In this document: piece by piece, positions 18,025 through 27,408 of the stretch
Position numbering within the stretch: the stretch's first letter is position 1
Layout: each line of letters opens with the position of its first letter
Source of the DNA: CAWIUB01 sp963839175
Lineage (GTDB): Bacteria > Actinomycetota > Actinomycetes > Mycobacteriales > Jatrophihabitantaceae
DNA: 64,000 bases
Assembly (NCBI GenBank): GCA_963839175.1
Contig: CAWIUB010000025.1
Location: forward strand, 124,001-188,000
Direction: 5' to 3'
Program-made: the position numbers and the translations under genes
The notes under the pieces: generated by a model
What the model saw: the letters and a program-made list of their open reading frames with translations, nothing else
Databases searched by the model: none
Told to the model about the DNA's origin: nothing

Positions 18025-21000
18025 GTGCAGATTCGCCTGACGCTCCGCAACGCCGACGGGGTGGACCGCGACGTGTTGATCACCGCGCCGGCTGGCGCGG
18101 TGTGGGCTGACGTCGCGCCCGAAGTCGCGTCCCTTCTCGGCACCGGACCTGGCGACGCGCAGCTGTGGAGCGGTTCGGTTCGGCTGGCGTCCTCGGATCG
18201 ACTCGGCGCGCCCGGACTGCTAACCGGCGACATCGTCTCGTCCGGCCTGGCAACCGAACCAGAACCCGCTGGTGCGTCCGCGCCTCGTCTGGAGGTCGTC
18301 GGCGGTCCGGACGCCGGCCTGGTCATCCCGCTGCCGCGCGGCGTACTTACCATCGGCCGGGCCCGTGGCAACGATCTCGAGCTGCGCGATCCAGATGTTT
18401 CGCGGCAACACGCGTCGGTCACGGTCACGGCAGGTGGGCTGAGCCTGCGGGATCTCGATTCCACCAATGGCACCCTGCTCGACGAGCAGCTGGTGGATCC
18501 GGACGGCTCACAGCTGGAGCCGGGGCAGATGGTGCGCGTGGGTGACTCACTCCTGTGCGTCTCGGCGACCGACGAGCCGGCCGCAGCCACCCGAGTCGAC
18601 CGTGCCAGCGGGGCGCGGATCGTCAACCGCGCTCCGCGACTAGGCCCGGCGTCGGCAGATGCCCGGTGGGATCCGGTCGAGATCCCGCAGCCGACGTCCG
18701 GAGCCACTGGCCCGGTGCAGTGGCTGAGCGCTCTGTTGCCGGCGATTCTCGGCGGCGCCCTTGCCCTGGCGACCCGCAACATGATGTTCCTCGCGTTTGC
18801 GGCGCTCGGTCCACTCGCCCTGCTCGGCACGGCTGCGGGAGACCGGTTGCACTGGCGACGGCGTCGACGCCGGGAAGCGATGAGCTTCCGATCACGACGT
18901 GCCGCGGCCGACGCCCAGCTGCACCGGGTGCTTGCCGCTGAGACGGCCTTGCGCCGCAGGGCCCACCCCGATCCGGCCGCGGTGGTGCGTACATCCACGG
19001 TGCCGGGCTGCCGGCTGTGGGAGCGGCACCGGTCCGACCCCGACCTGCTCGAGGTACGCCTTGGCCTCGGCGAACGGCCCTCCGCCGCACAGGCGCGGCG
19101 CGCGGAGCACCTCGAACCGGCCGGAACACTCGTGCACGTGCCAGTGATCGTCGATCTGCGCGGCGGGGCGTTGGGCATCGCCGGTCCGCGCGCGGTCGTG
19201 CTCGCCTCGGCCCGGTGGGTAATCGGGCAACTCGCCACGCTGCACTCTCCCGCCGACCTCGACCTGGCCCTGCTGCTGTCCGACGATGCCGCTCCTGGCT
19301 GGACCTGGACCCGGTGGCTGCCGCACCTCGGCGACCGGGTGGCGCGAACCGCACCGCAGCGCCAAGCGTTGGTCGAGCAGCTGCAGCGCACCGTCGACTC
19401 GCGCTCGTCCACGACCGGCCGGGATCCCGCCGGGTGGCGTGGCAGGTGGCTGGTGGTGATCGTCGACCCCACCTCCGCACTCAAGCTGACCGCCGGGCTG
19501 GCCCGATTGCTGTCGAGCGGGCCATCCGTCGGCGTGACAGCTGTCTGCCTGGACGAGGAGGAACGGCGACTGCCTAGCGGGTGTGCGGCGATCGCCCGGG
19601 TCGGTGGTGAGACGGGCAGCCGGGTGTCCGTGCATCACGCCGACGCGGCCGATGGTCCGGTGGGCATCCTCGACCTTGTCAGTGCGGCGTGGGCCGAGCG
19701 CGTCTCGCGGGGGCTGGCCCCACTCGCGGACGCCGGTGCCGAGGGCGGCCGGCGGGCTGTGCCGACAGCGGCACGCCTGCTCGACTTACTGGCGCTGCCC
19801 GAACCGTCACCCGAGCGGCTGCTCGATCGATGGGGCGACGCGGGCGATCCGTCGACGCCGATAGGTGCGGCAGCGAGCGGTCCGATCGTTCTCGATCTGG
19901 TGCGGGACGGTCCGCACGCATTGATCGCCGGTACCACCGGCTCCGGCAAGTCGGAGTTGCTCCAGACCGTCGTCGCGGGCCTCGCTGCCACCAGTCCGCC
20001 CGAGGCGGTGTCGTTCGTCCTGATCGACTACAAGGGCGGAGCGGCGTTCGCCGAATGCGCCGGCCTGCCGCACACCGCCGGGCTGGTCACCGACCTCGAC
20101 TCGCACCTGACACGGCGTGCGTTGCGGTCGCTCGAGGCGGAGCTGCGCCGCCGTGAGCGCCTGCTCGCGGCGGCGAACTGCTCGGACCTCGCCGGATACC
20201 GGTCGACGGCGTCGGCGGGCGCAGAGCCACTGGCCCGGTTGGTGATCGTCGTCGACGAGTTCGCCGCCCTCGCCGACGAACTGCCCGAATTCGTCGCCGG
20301 GCTCGTGAGCATCGCGCAGCGCGGCCGCTCACTCGGCGTGCACCTCGTCCTGGCCACCCAGCGCCCCAGCGGTGCGGTGTCCCCGGAGATCCGCGCCAAC
20401 ACCACGCTCCGGGTCGCGCTGCGCGTGACAGACCCCGCCGAATCGATCGACGTCCTGGGCAACGCCCTTGCAGCCACCATCGACAGGGAGCGTCCTGGAC
20501 GAGCATTCGTCCGGACCGGATCGGCGCTCGTCGAGATGCAGACCGCCCGAATCGGGTGTGTCTCGCCGACGGCGCCGGACGGTATCTCGCTGGCCGCGCT
20601 CGACGGCTGGGGCCAGCTGCCCAAGGCCGAACCGGTCCGTGGCCGCACCATGAGCGACCTGGAACTGCTCGTCGCGTCGGCACGCGCGGCCGCCGCTGCG
20701 CGCGGCGCGAGCTTGCCGCGCTCGCCCTGGCTCCCCCCGCTTCCGACTCACGTTCCGCTGGAACGACTCGACGGGAACACCCCCGTGCACGAGGTGCCGC
20801 TCGCTCTCGTCGATCTGCCCAGAGAGCAGGACCAGCGCACCGCATCCATCGACCTCGACGCCGGCGGTTGCGTACTCGTGGTGGGCGCCCCGCGATCGGG
20901 ACGCAGCAGCGTCCTGCGCACGCTCGCCGTCGCAGCGGCTGCGCGGCTGGACGCTGGCCAGCTTCACCTGCAAGTGATCGACTGCGCCGGCGGCGGGCTG

Positions 21001-22269
21001 CGTCCGCTTGGTGAGCTCCCACACTGTGGCACCGTCGCAACTCGCGAAGGCTACGGCGTGGCCGACCGCCTGCTTCACCGGCTCACGGCCGAGGTGGCCC
21101 ATCGCCAGGAGCTGCTCGGTGAGCTCGGCGTCGGGTCGGTGGCCGAAGCGCGCGCACTCGGCACGCCGCTGCCGTCCCTGATGCTGCTCGTCGACGGATG
21201 GGAGGGTTTCGTTGCCGTCGCCGAGGAGTACGACAACGGCCGCGGTATCGAGCTGCTGCTCGGTCTGCTCCGGCACGCGCCAAGCGCCGGTGTGACGGTA
21301 GTCCTGGCGGGTGATCGCTCGACGCTTGCCGCACGAGTCGCGGGAACCGCGGGCACGAAGTTCCTGCTGCAGCTGCGCGATCGCGCCGATTATGCGCTTG
21401 CCGGCCTGAGCGCCCGGTCGATCCCGACGCGGATGCCGCCGGGCCGGGCAGTCCGTGCCGAGGACGGCGCCGAACTGCACTTTGCCCTACTGGGCGACGA
21501 TCCGGGCACCGCGGCCCAATGGCAGGCCGCCAGGCGCGTCGCGGCTCTGGCCCGGCTGCCCGCCAACCCCAGCGACGGACCCGTCAAGATCCGCGAACTG
21601 CCGCGCCGGGTACTGGCGCGCGCACTGCCATCCGCTGACCCGCCTCGGCTGCTGCTCGGGCTCGGTGGCGACACGGCCGAAGTAGTTGCCATCGACGTGT
21701 TCGCCGGGCCGGCCAGGTTCCTGGTCGCCGGTCCCCCCCGGTCCGGCTGCACGAGCACCCTCGTCTTGCTATGCGAGCAGGCCGTCGAGCACGGATTCGC
21801 GGTGCTCGTCGCCGCCCCCGGCCGATCGCCGCTCGCCGCCGCCGCCCGGCGATTCGGCGTCGAAGTGCTGACTCCACAGACCGACCCGGCAGCGCTGCAG
21901 ACCACGAGATCGGGGCCGCGGCTGGTCCTCGTCGACGAGTGCGCCACCTTCACCGACACGGCCGCCGGCCAGGCGCTCGCATCGCTGACGGCGTCGGCCC
22001 AGCCTCAGCTCGCGGTGGTTGCCGCCTCGGTCAGCGACGATCTGGCTCTCGTCCACCGGGGCGTCGGTGCCGAGGTGCGCCGCGCGCGAAACGGCCTGCT
22101 GCTCCAGCCTCAGCCCGGCGACGGCGATCTGCTCGGCGTGCGGTTGCCGCGTCGAGGCGCGCCACTGCCGGCCGGTCGCGGCGTGCTGGTTTGCGATAGC
22201 GCAACGATCCGCCCCGACGATGGTTCTGCGCTGCTGCCTGTGCAGGTCGCCCTTCCTCGGAGCGGCTGA
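18025..22269 (+). CDS. essC: FHA-FtsK/SpoIIIE (EssC-like) type VII secretion ATPase
   Basis: This is a 1,414-residue membrane ATPase that should power export of WXG100-type proteins. Residues 1-75 form a small N-terminal domain. About 88-180 form an FHA domain (LTIGRARGNDLEL, SRQH, DLDSTNGT). Two membrane helices lie near 232-275, followed by basic RRRRRR. FtsK domain 1 has a full Walker A (GTTGSGKS near residue 636) and Walker B (LVIVVDEFA near 738). Domains 2 and 3 keep only degenerate P-loops (GAPRSGRSS near 952, GPPRSGCTS near 1236), where Lys is replaced by Arg and Cys. This layout matches EssC of the Firmicutes-type T7SS more than split mycobacterial EccC. No EccB, EccD, EccE or mycosin gene is nearby. 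The start is GTG 18025. Confidence 0.88.
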   Translation: MQIRLTLRNADGVDRDVLITAPAGAVWADVAPEVASLLGTGPGDAQLWSGSVRLASSDRLGAPGLLTGDIVSSGLATEPEPAGASAPRLEVVGGPDAGLVIPLPRGVLTIGRARGNDLELRDPDVSRQHASVTVTAGGLSLRDLDSTNGTLLDEQLVDPDGSQLEPGQMVRVGDSLLCVSATDEPAAATRVDRASGARIVNRAPRLGPASADARWDPVEIPQPTSGATGPVQWLSALLPAILGGALALATRNMMFLAFAALGPLALLGTAAGDRLHWRRRRRREAMSFRSRRAAADAQLHRVLAAETALRRRAHPDPAAVVRTSTVPGCRLWERHRSDPDLLEVRLGLGERPSAAQARRAEHLEPAGTLVHVPVIVDLRGGALGIAGPRAVVLASARWVIGQLATLHSPADLDLALLLSDDAAPGWTWTRWLPHLGDRVARTAPQRQALVEQLQRTVDSRSSTTGRDPAGWRGRWLVVIVDPTSALKLTAGLARLLSSGPSVGVTAVCLDEEERRLPSGCAAIARVGGETGSRVSVHHADAADGPVGILDLVSAAWAERVSRGLAPLADAGAEGGRRAVPTAARLLDLLALPEPSPERLLDRWGDAGDPSTPIGAAASGPIVLDLVRDGPHALIAGTTGSGKSELLQTVVAGLAATSPPEAVSFVLIDYKGGAAFAECAGLPHTAGLVTDLDSHLTRRALRSLEAELRRRERLLAAANCSDLAGYRSTASAGAEPLARLVIVVDEFAALADELPEFVAGLVSIAQRGRSLGVHLVLATQRPSGAVSPEIRANTTLRVALRVTDPAESIDVLGNALAATIDRERPGRAFVRTGSALVEMQTARIGCVSPTAPDGISLAALDGWGQLPKAEPVRGRTMSDLELLVASARAAAAARGASLPRSPWLPPLPTHVPLERLDGNTPVHEVPLALVDLPREQDQRTASIDLDAGGCVLVVGAPRSGRSSVLRTLAVAAAARLDAGQLHLQVIDCAGGGLRPLGELPHCGTVATREGYGVADRLLHRLTAEVAHRQELLGELGVGSVAEARALGTPLPSLMLLVDGWEGFVAVAEEYDNGRGIELLLGLLRHAPSAGVTVVLAGDRSTLAARVAGTAGTKFLLQLRDRADYALAGLSARSIPTRMPPGRAVRAEDGAELHFALLGDDPGTAAQWQAARRVAALARLPANPSDGPVKIRELPRRVLARALPSADPPRLLLGLGGDTAEVVAIDVFAGPARFLVAGPPRSGCTSTLVLLCEQAVEHGFAVLVAAPGRSPLAAAARRFGVEVLTPQTDPAALQTTRSGPRLVLVDECATFTDTAAGQALASLTASAQPQLAVVAASVSDDLALVHRGVGAEVRRARNGLLLQPQPGDGDLLGVRLPRRGAPLPAGRGVLVCDSATIRPDDGSALLPVQVALPRSG

Positions 22270-22277
22270 CGAGCAGG

Positions 22278-23906
22278 TCAATCCATGTGCGGGTACCGGT
22301 GATCGGTTGGCGGCACGAAGTTCTCCTTGATCGACCGCGGGGAAACCCACCGCAGCAGGTTCCAGATCGAGCCGGCCTTGTCGTTGGTTCCGGACGCGCG
22401 CGCACCACCGAATGGCTGCTGCCCGACAACCGCTCCCGTTGGCTTGTCGTTGATGTAGAAGTTGCCGGCGGTGAAGCGCAGCAGCCGCGAAGCCTGGTCG
22501 ATCGCCGCGCGGTCAGTGGCGAACACCGCCCCGGTCAGCGCGTAGGGCGCCACCGATTCCAGCTGCTGCAGGGTGGTTGCCCATTCGGTGTCCTCGTAGA
22601 CGTAGATGGCGAGGATCGGCCCGAAGTACTCGCGCACGAAGACCTCATCGGTCGGATCCGAGCACTCGACGACTGTCGGGCGTACGAAGTACCCCTCGCT
22701 GTCATCGGCCTTTCCGCCCGCGATCACCGTCGCCGACGGGTGACGATGCAGCCGATCCAGCACGCCGGCCAGCCGGTCGTACGCCCGCCGGTCGATCACC
22801 GCACCGCCGAAGTTGGCGAAGTCGGCTATGTCTCCGTAGGTCAGCGATTCGGTCACCCCGGCCACCTCGTCCCGCAAGCCCCCATCCCACAGCGAGCGAG
22901 GCAGGTAGGCACGCGAGGCTGCCGAGCACTTCTGACCTTGGTACTCGAACGCACCGCGGATCAAGCCGGTTGCCAGCGGGCTCGGCTCGGCCGAGGGGTG
23001 CGCGACCACGAAGTCCTTGCCGCCGGTCTCGCCGACCAGACGCGGATAGCTTGCGTAGCCGGATATCGAGTTGCCGACGGTGCGCCACAGGTGCTGAAAC
23101 GTGGCGGTCGATCCGGTGAAGTGAATGCCGGCAAGTGCCGGATGGCCGAGTGCTATCTCGCTGACCGCCGCACCGTCGCCCGTTACCAGGTTGATGACTC
23201 CCGGCGGCAAGCCCGCGGACTCGAGCAGGCGCATCGTCCAATGGGCTGCCAGCTGCTGGGTCGGCGACGGCTTCCACACCACGACGTTGCCGAGCATGGC
23301 GGGTGCGGTGGGCAGGTTGCCGGCGATCGCGGTGAAGTTGAACGGCGTGATCGCCAGCACGAATCCCTCGAGCGGGCGATAGTCCGACCGGTTCCAGGTG
23401 AGCGCGCCGCTGAACGGCTGGTTCTCGAGGATCTGCCTGGCGAAGTGGACGTTGAAGCGCAGGAAGTCGATCAGTTCACACGCGGAGTCGATCTCGGCCT
23501 GCTGCACCGTCTTGGACTGCCCGAGCATGGTCGCCGCGTTGATCGTGTCGCGCCAGGTCGTCGACAGCAGGTCGGCCGCGCGCAAGAACACGGCCGCCCG
23601 CTCGTCGAAGGGCAGCTCCCGCCAGGTGGGGGCACTGGCCAGCGCAGCGCCGATCGCGGCCTGGACGTCCGCGCTGGTCGCCTGTGCCGACCTGCCGAGC
23701 ACCAGGGCGTGGCGGTGCGGCGCGACGACGGAGAATGGCTCACCGCCACCCATCCGCTGCCGCCCGTCGATGCTCATCGTCAGCTCGGACGTCGTTGCCG
23801 ACAGCTCGCGAAGTGTGGCGGCAAGCGCCGCCCGCTCAGGGCTGCCCGGCGCGTAGCTGTAGATCGGTTCGTTGTGCGGAGTCGGCGGAATTGTGATCGC
23901 GTCCAT
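22278..23906 (-). CDS. pruA: L-glutamate gamma-semialdehyde dehydrogenase (proline catabolism)
   Basis: This NAD-dependent enzyme converts P5C/glutamate semialdehyde to glutamate, the second step of proline breakdown. It is 542 residues from ATG 23906 (GGAG upstream), the usual length of the single-function long PruA. The catalytic Cys is in YQGQKCSAASRAY and the general base Glu in LVGETGGKDF. NPTGAVVGQQPFGGARASG-type sequence near the end is present as KPTGAVVGQQPFGGARASGT. No proline dehydrogenase gene is adjacent in the window. Confidence 0.95.
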   Translation of the reverse strand: MDAITIPPTPHNEPIYSYAPGSPERAALAATLRELSATTSELTMSIDGRQRMGGGEPFSVVAPHRHALVLGRSAQATSADVQAAIGAALASAPTWRELPFDERAAVFLRAADLLSTTWRDTINAATMLGQSKTVQQAEIDSACELIDFLRFNVHFARQILENQPFSGALTWNRSDYRPLEGFVLAITPFNFTAIAGNLPTAPAMLGNVVVWKPSPTQQLAAHWTMRLLESAGLPPGVINLVTGDGAAVSEIALGHPALAGIHFTGSTATFQHLWRTVGNSISGYASYPRLVGETGGKDFVVAHPSAEPSPLATGLIRGAFEYQGQKCSAASRAYLPRSLWDGGLRDEVAGVTESLTYGDIADFANFGGAVIDRRAYDRLAGVLDRLHRHPSATVIAGGKADDSEGYFVRPTVVECSDPTDEVFVREYFGPILAIYVYEDTEWATTLQQLESVAPYALTGAVFATDRAAIDQASRLLRFTAGNFYINDKPTGAVVGQQPFGGARASGTNDKAGSIWNLLRWVSPRSIKENFVPPTDHRYPHMD

Positions 23907-23953
23907 GCTCCGCATGATCCCACTGCGCGGCGGACAAGGATCGGTCACTGGGG

Positions 23954-24021
23954 TCCGCCCCGTCCGCGCGGGAGCGCGGACTCGCCGCGCAGCGGCGAAG
24001 GGCGGACAAGGATCGGTCAGA
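23954..24021. repeat. Single diverged copy of the 70-bp secA-side repeat
   Basis: This stretch starts TCCGCCCC and ends GGATCGGTCAGAG and is nearly identical to the 70-bp units at 34745-34954, with a G for A and one fewer G. It fills the pruA/DUF6912 spacer and overlaps the last bases of the DUF6912 gene, including its stop codon. A partial unit (GGCGGACAAGGATCGGTCAC) lies just before it at about 23930-23949. Outer arms TCCGCCC and GGGCGGA can pair. Confidence 0.75.
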
Positions 24022-24515
24022 GCAGGTCGAGCAGCGGCGCGATCTCCTGGCGCGCGTACCAGTTCAGCTCGAATCCCTCGGCGTCGTCGAGGGCATCCTG
24101 CGCCGTGGCATCACCGAGGTCCGCCTCGATCGCGACGGCCGCGGCGGCGGCCACAGCCGCCTCGGCCGCCGAGTCGTCGACGTGCGCCGACGCTACCTGG
24201 CGCATCGGCACCGGCGCGGACACTCGGACGACCCCACGGTCGAGATCGTCGCGGATCTGGACAAGTCCGTCCGGTACGTCGGCGACGACCACGACCCGGC
24301 GGCGCGCGGCGGCTGGGTCCTCGTCGAGCAGTCGTAGGGACGCCCGCGCTGCCTCGAGCGTCGCGGCGTACTCGAGCGCCTCCAGCGTCATCGTCCAGAT
24401 ACCACTCGCGCAATGCAGGGGTGACGGCGAAACCGGTGAGCGGCGCCGGTCCGAGCTCACCGGAATCGACGAGGTCGCGCAGCGTCCTCGTCGACCCAGG
24501 CAGGTACACCCTCAC
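24017..24515 (-). CDS. DUF6912 small conserved protein (frameshifted)
   Basis: This is a conserved actinobacterial protein of about 165 residues and unknown function. The first part, from GTG 24515, reads MRVYLPGSTRTLRDLVDSGE and on to ALREWYLDDD. The second part is in another frame: LEALEYAATLEAARASLRLL, to the C-terminal ELNWYARQEI. Removing one base around 24384-24396 joins them to give the family sequence. The start overlaps the patatin gene stop by 4 bp (GTGA), supporting the coordinates and coupling. The gene is probably intact in the real genome. Confidence 0.75.
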
Positions 24516-25498
24516 GCCGGAGTACGCCCGGACTCCGCCGTGGGCAGCGTCCGCCGCGCTGGTGTGCGGGCGGCGAGCTGGCTGCGCAGCTGCAGCGCCG
24601 CCGTGCGCATGCCGGTCTGCAGCACCTCGGTACGCCGGCGCGGGTTCATCAGGTTGGTTCCGATGACCGCGAGGTCCTCCGGACCGGGGGTCACGACCAC
24701 GACTCGCATGCCCTCCGCGCGCAGCGCCTCGACATCGGTCAGCAGACCCCGGGTGATGCTGCGCCGGATGGCCCGCTCGATGCGGGCAACGGGTGAGCGC
24801 GGCCGATCTGCTTCGACCGAGGCCATCGGGGCGAGGACGTACACCTCGTCGAGCGGCTCACCACGCAGCAGGTCCACGGAGGTATTTGACGTGGCGCCGC
24901 CATCGATGTACGGCCGTGAGCCGATCGTGACCGGCGGGTACCAGGCGGGGATCGAGCAGGAGGCGACGACGGCGTCGGCAAGCGACGCCTCCGCACCGCC
25001 GGCCGCATCACGCCCGAAGACGACTCGCTGCCCGCTGAGGTAGTCCGTCGCCACGATCCATAGCCGTCGGCTGGGCCACCGGTCGCCGGTCTCGGCCGCG
25101 AGCGAGCTGACCATGCCCCGGACCGGGCCGAGCGTCCCCCTGCCGGGGGGCAGCACGGCGCTCAGCGTGACGACCGGCGAGGAGCGGCGGGGGTGGCGTA
25201 CCGCTCCGAAGACCAGCCGCGGCGAGCCGAAACGCAGCCCGGGGCGAGGGGGCAGCCCCGAGGAGGCGTCGTACTGGTAGGCGATCGGCGGGTCGTGCGG
25301 TGCCTGGGCGCCTTGGTGGTGGCGGCGGATCTCGTCGACCGCCGTGCCGCAGCCGAGCAGGGCGGCGGCGACCGACCCTGCCGACGTGCCCAGCAGCAGG
25401 TCGGCCCCACGCACGTCGAACGCCGCCTCGACCTCGAGCGCCGACAATGCCCCCACCATCCAGGCAAATCCGAGCACGCCGCCGCCACCGAGCACCAC
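24512..25498 (-). CDS. Patatin-like phospholipase
   Basis: This is a serine lipase/acyl hydrolase of about 328 residues from GTG 25498; the frame is open upstream, but that part is Arg-rich and unlike coding sequence. The patatin signature is complete: oxyanion GGGGVLGFAW, nucleophile elbow LLGTSAGSVAAALLG, and catalytic Asp in YIDGGATSNT. It is followed by DUF6912 in overlap. The WS/DGAT gene lies downstream in the transcription sense of its own unit, so local lipid turnover is a possible theme. The start is uncertain. Confidence 0.85.
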   Translation of the reverse strand: MVLGGGGVLGFAWMVGALSALEVEAAFDVRGADLLLGTSAGSVAAALLGCGTAVDEIRRHHQGAQAPHDPPIAYQYDASSGLPPRPGLRFGSPRLVFGAVRHPRRSSPVVTLSAVLPPGRGTLGPVRGMVSSLAAETGDRWPSRRLWIVATDYLSGQRVVFGRDAAGGAEASLADAVVASCSIPAWYPPVTIGSRPYIDGGATSNTSVDLLRGEPLDEVYVLAPMASVEADRPRSPVARIERAIRRSITRGLLTDVEALRAEGMRVVVVTPGPEDLAVIGTNLMNPRRRTEVLQTGMRTAALQLRSQLAARTPARRTLPTAESGRTPA

Positions 25499-25570
25499 CG
25501 CTCGTCGCGGCTCTCGGTGCTGGTCGTCCTTCCGGCTCGGTCGGCGGCCGCGATGCTCGCCAACCTCTTC

Positions 25571-25650
25571 GCGCAATCGCTCATCGGCCACTCGTTCCGC
25601 TCCGTGTCTCCTGCGGCGGCCATCCGCCGCGTGCGATGCTCGCTCGCTCA
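25571..25650. repeat. Dispersed GC-rich element, copy A
   Basis: On the plus strand this has GCTCATCG, then TTCCGCTCC, then GCTCGCTCGCTCAC. The same series of words occurs at 27247-27366 and 62686-62760. It lies upstream of the patatin start in a 268-bp spacer with no convincing gene. Confidence 0.45.
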
Positions 25651-25766
25651 CTGCTCGGGCTTCGCGTTCGGTGTGGACCGCGCTGCCCCGCCGCCCGCTC
25701 GTGCCGCGTCGCTGCGGCCGCGGGTTGGTGCTCCGGACCTCGCTCGACCGGCCGCCGACGGGCGCA

Positions 25767-27223
25767 CTACCGCGACCGTGCTTCCGGGCCACGTGCCGAC
25801 TCGTCGCTCGCTGACACCAGCTCGGCGAGCGACTCCTCGATCATCGTGCCCAGCACGTCGACGTCCGGCATCGCGTCGCGGTCGGCGTTGAGCCCGTAGT
25901 ACACCCCCCCGTCGTAGGAGGTCAGCCCGATCGACACGGCCTGGGCCTCGGCGAGCGGCACCACCGGAAACATCTCGAGCATCCGCGCCCCCGCCGCGTA
26001 CAGCGGGTGCTGCGGCCCCGGGACATTCGTCACCACCAGGTTGAACAGCCGCCGGGTGAGCCCGTTGGCCGCACGGGCACCCAGCGCGTGCAGGGTCGGC
26101 GGCGCGAAGCCGGACAGCGCCATCAGCGCGTCGGCCCCGACCGACTGCCCGGACTCCTTGTGCCCCTTCATGGCGTAGGACACCTGGGCCAGCCGCATCA
26201 GCGGGCTCGGCTCGCCGACCGGCAGGTCGACGAACAAGGCCGACACGAAGTTGCCGATCGCGCCGGACTCGGCCGCGCCGTTTCGCGCCCGGACGCTGAC
26301 CGGCACCATGGCTCGGACGGTCGTCGCGGGCGTGACCGCCTCACCGCGAAACAGCAACCAGCCGCGCAGCGCGCCGGCGACCGTGGCCAGCACAACGTCG
26401 TTGATGGTCGTCGCGTGGCGTCCGCGCAGCAGCCGGTAGTCCTCCAGGGACGTTCGCGCGAACGCGCAGCGCCGTTGTTCGCCGATACTGACGTTGAGTG
26501 GGCTCGCTGGCGCCGGGCGCAGGGCGACCCGGGCGGCCGAAACAAGGCCGCCGAACACGCCGAGCAGCTTGCCGGTCGTCGCCCGGAAGTCGTTGATGCC
26601 AAGGCGCACCGTGTCGAGCAGCGCCGCTGGGCGTTGCGCGATGTCGTGCACCGCATCCAGCACGAGCTGAACGGAACTCGGCTGCGGCTCGGGCATCCAG
26701 AGATCCTCGGTCGTATGCGGCGTCCGGGCGGGCCCGTCGGCTCTGTCCAAGATCACCTGACCGATGTCGATCGCGCTGATGCCGTCGACCATCGCGTGAT
26801 GGGTCTTGGTGATGATCGCGATGCGCCCCCCGCCACCCCCTCGACCAGGTAGAGCTCCCACAGCGGACGACTGCGATCGAGCGGGCGGGACTGGATGCGA
26901 CCACAGAACTCCCGAAGCTGCTCGTCCGAGCCGGGTTTCGGCAGGGCCGAGCGCCGCACGTGGTAGGTGACGTCGAACGCCGGATCGTCTACCCACACCG
27001 GATTGGCCAGATGACCGGGTACGGCGCGAATCTTCTGCCGATACCGCGGGACGAGCGCGATCCGCTCCTCGATCAGACTGACGAGCCGGTCGTAGTCGAA
27101 CGGGTCGGCGGAGTCGGACGGCTCCGGAGGCTGGAAGATGGCCAGGCCGCCGACGTGCATCGGCGTGGTCCGTCCCTCGAGGTACAGGAACGACACGTCG
27201 AGTGACGACAGGCGCTCGCTCAT
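25767..27223 (-). CDS. WS/DGAT wax ester synthase/diacylglycerol acyltransferase (frameshifted)
   Basis: This enzyme acylates long-chain alcohols or diacylglycerol to make storage wax esters or triacylglycerol. From ATG 27223 (AGGAGA upstream), the first frame gives LSSLDVSFLYLEGRTTPMHVG and ends ELYLVEGVAGG. The second frame continues RIAIITKTHHAMVDGISAID, with the active-site HHxxxDG, then NDVVLATVAGALR and the conserved C-terminal NVPGP. The break is in the C6 run 26826-26831; adding one base restores GVAGGRIAII. The restored length is about 485 residues, normal for the family. Confidence 0.83.
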
Positions 27224-27246
27224 CACGTCTCCTGGCTCGTAGCAGC

Positions 27247-27366
27247 TGCGCTCATCGCCGATTCGCTCCGCTGCTGCACCCGCTGGAAGACGCGAAATCG
27301 CAATCGGCACGATTTCGCGGGGACCCCGTCCTCGCTCGCTGGCGCTCGCTGCGACTCACTCATCAC
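27247..27366. repeat. Dispersed GC-rich element, copy B, with internal hairpin
   Basis: This holds GCTCATCG, TTCGCTCCGCT and CTCGCTCGCTGGCGCTCGCT in the same order as copies at 25571 and 62686. Inside, CGCGAAATCG (27291-27300) and CGATTTCGCG (27310-27319) form a perfect 10-bp stem with a 9-base loop, a possible transcript end after the CpaE-like gene, although no U-run follows. Confidence 0.5.
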
Positions 27367-27408
27367 GTCAGCCTACAAAGCCGGGCGGCCATCACGCGGA
27401 TCTATCGG

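Noticed and set aside
25499..25792. N-terminal extension of the patatin protein
   Set aside because: The open frame is Arg/Ala-rich, overlaps repeat copy A and has no conserved residues; GTG 25498 gives the family start.
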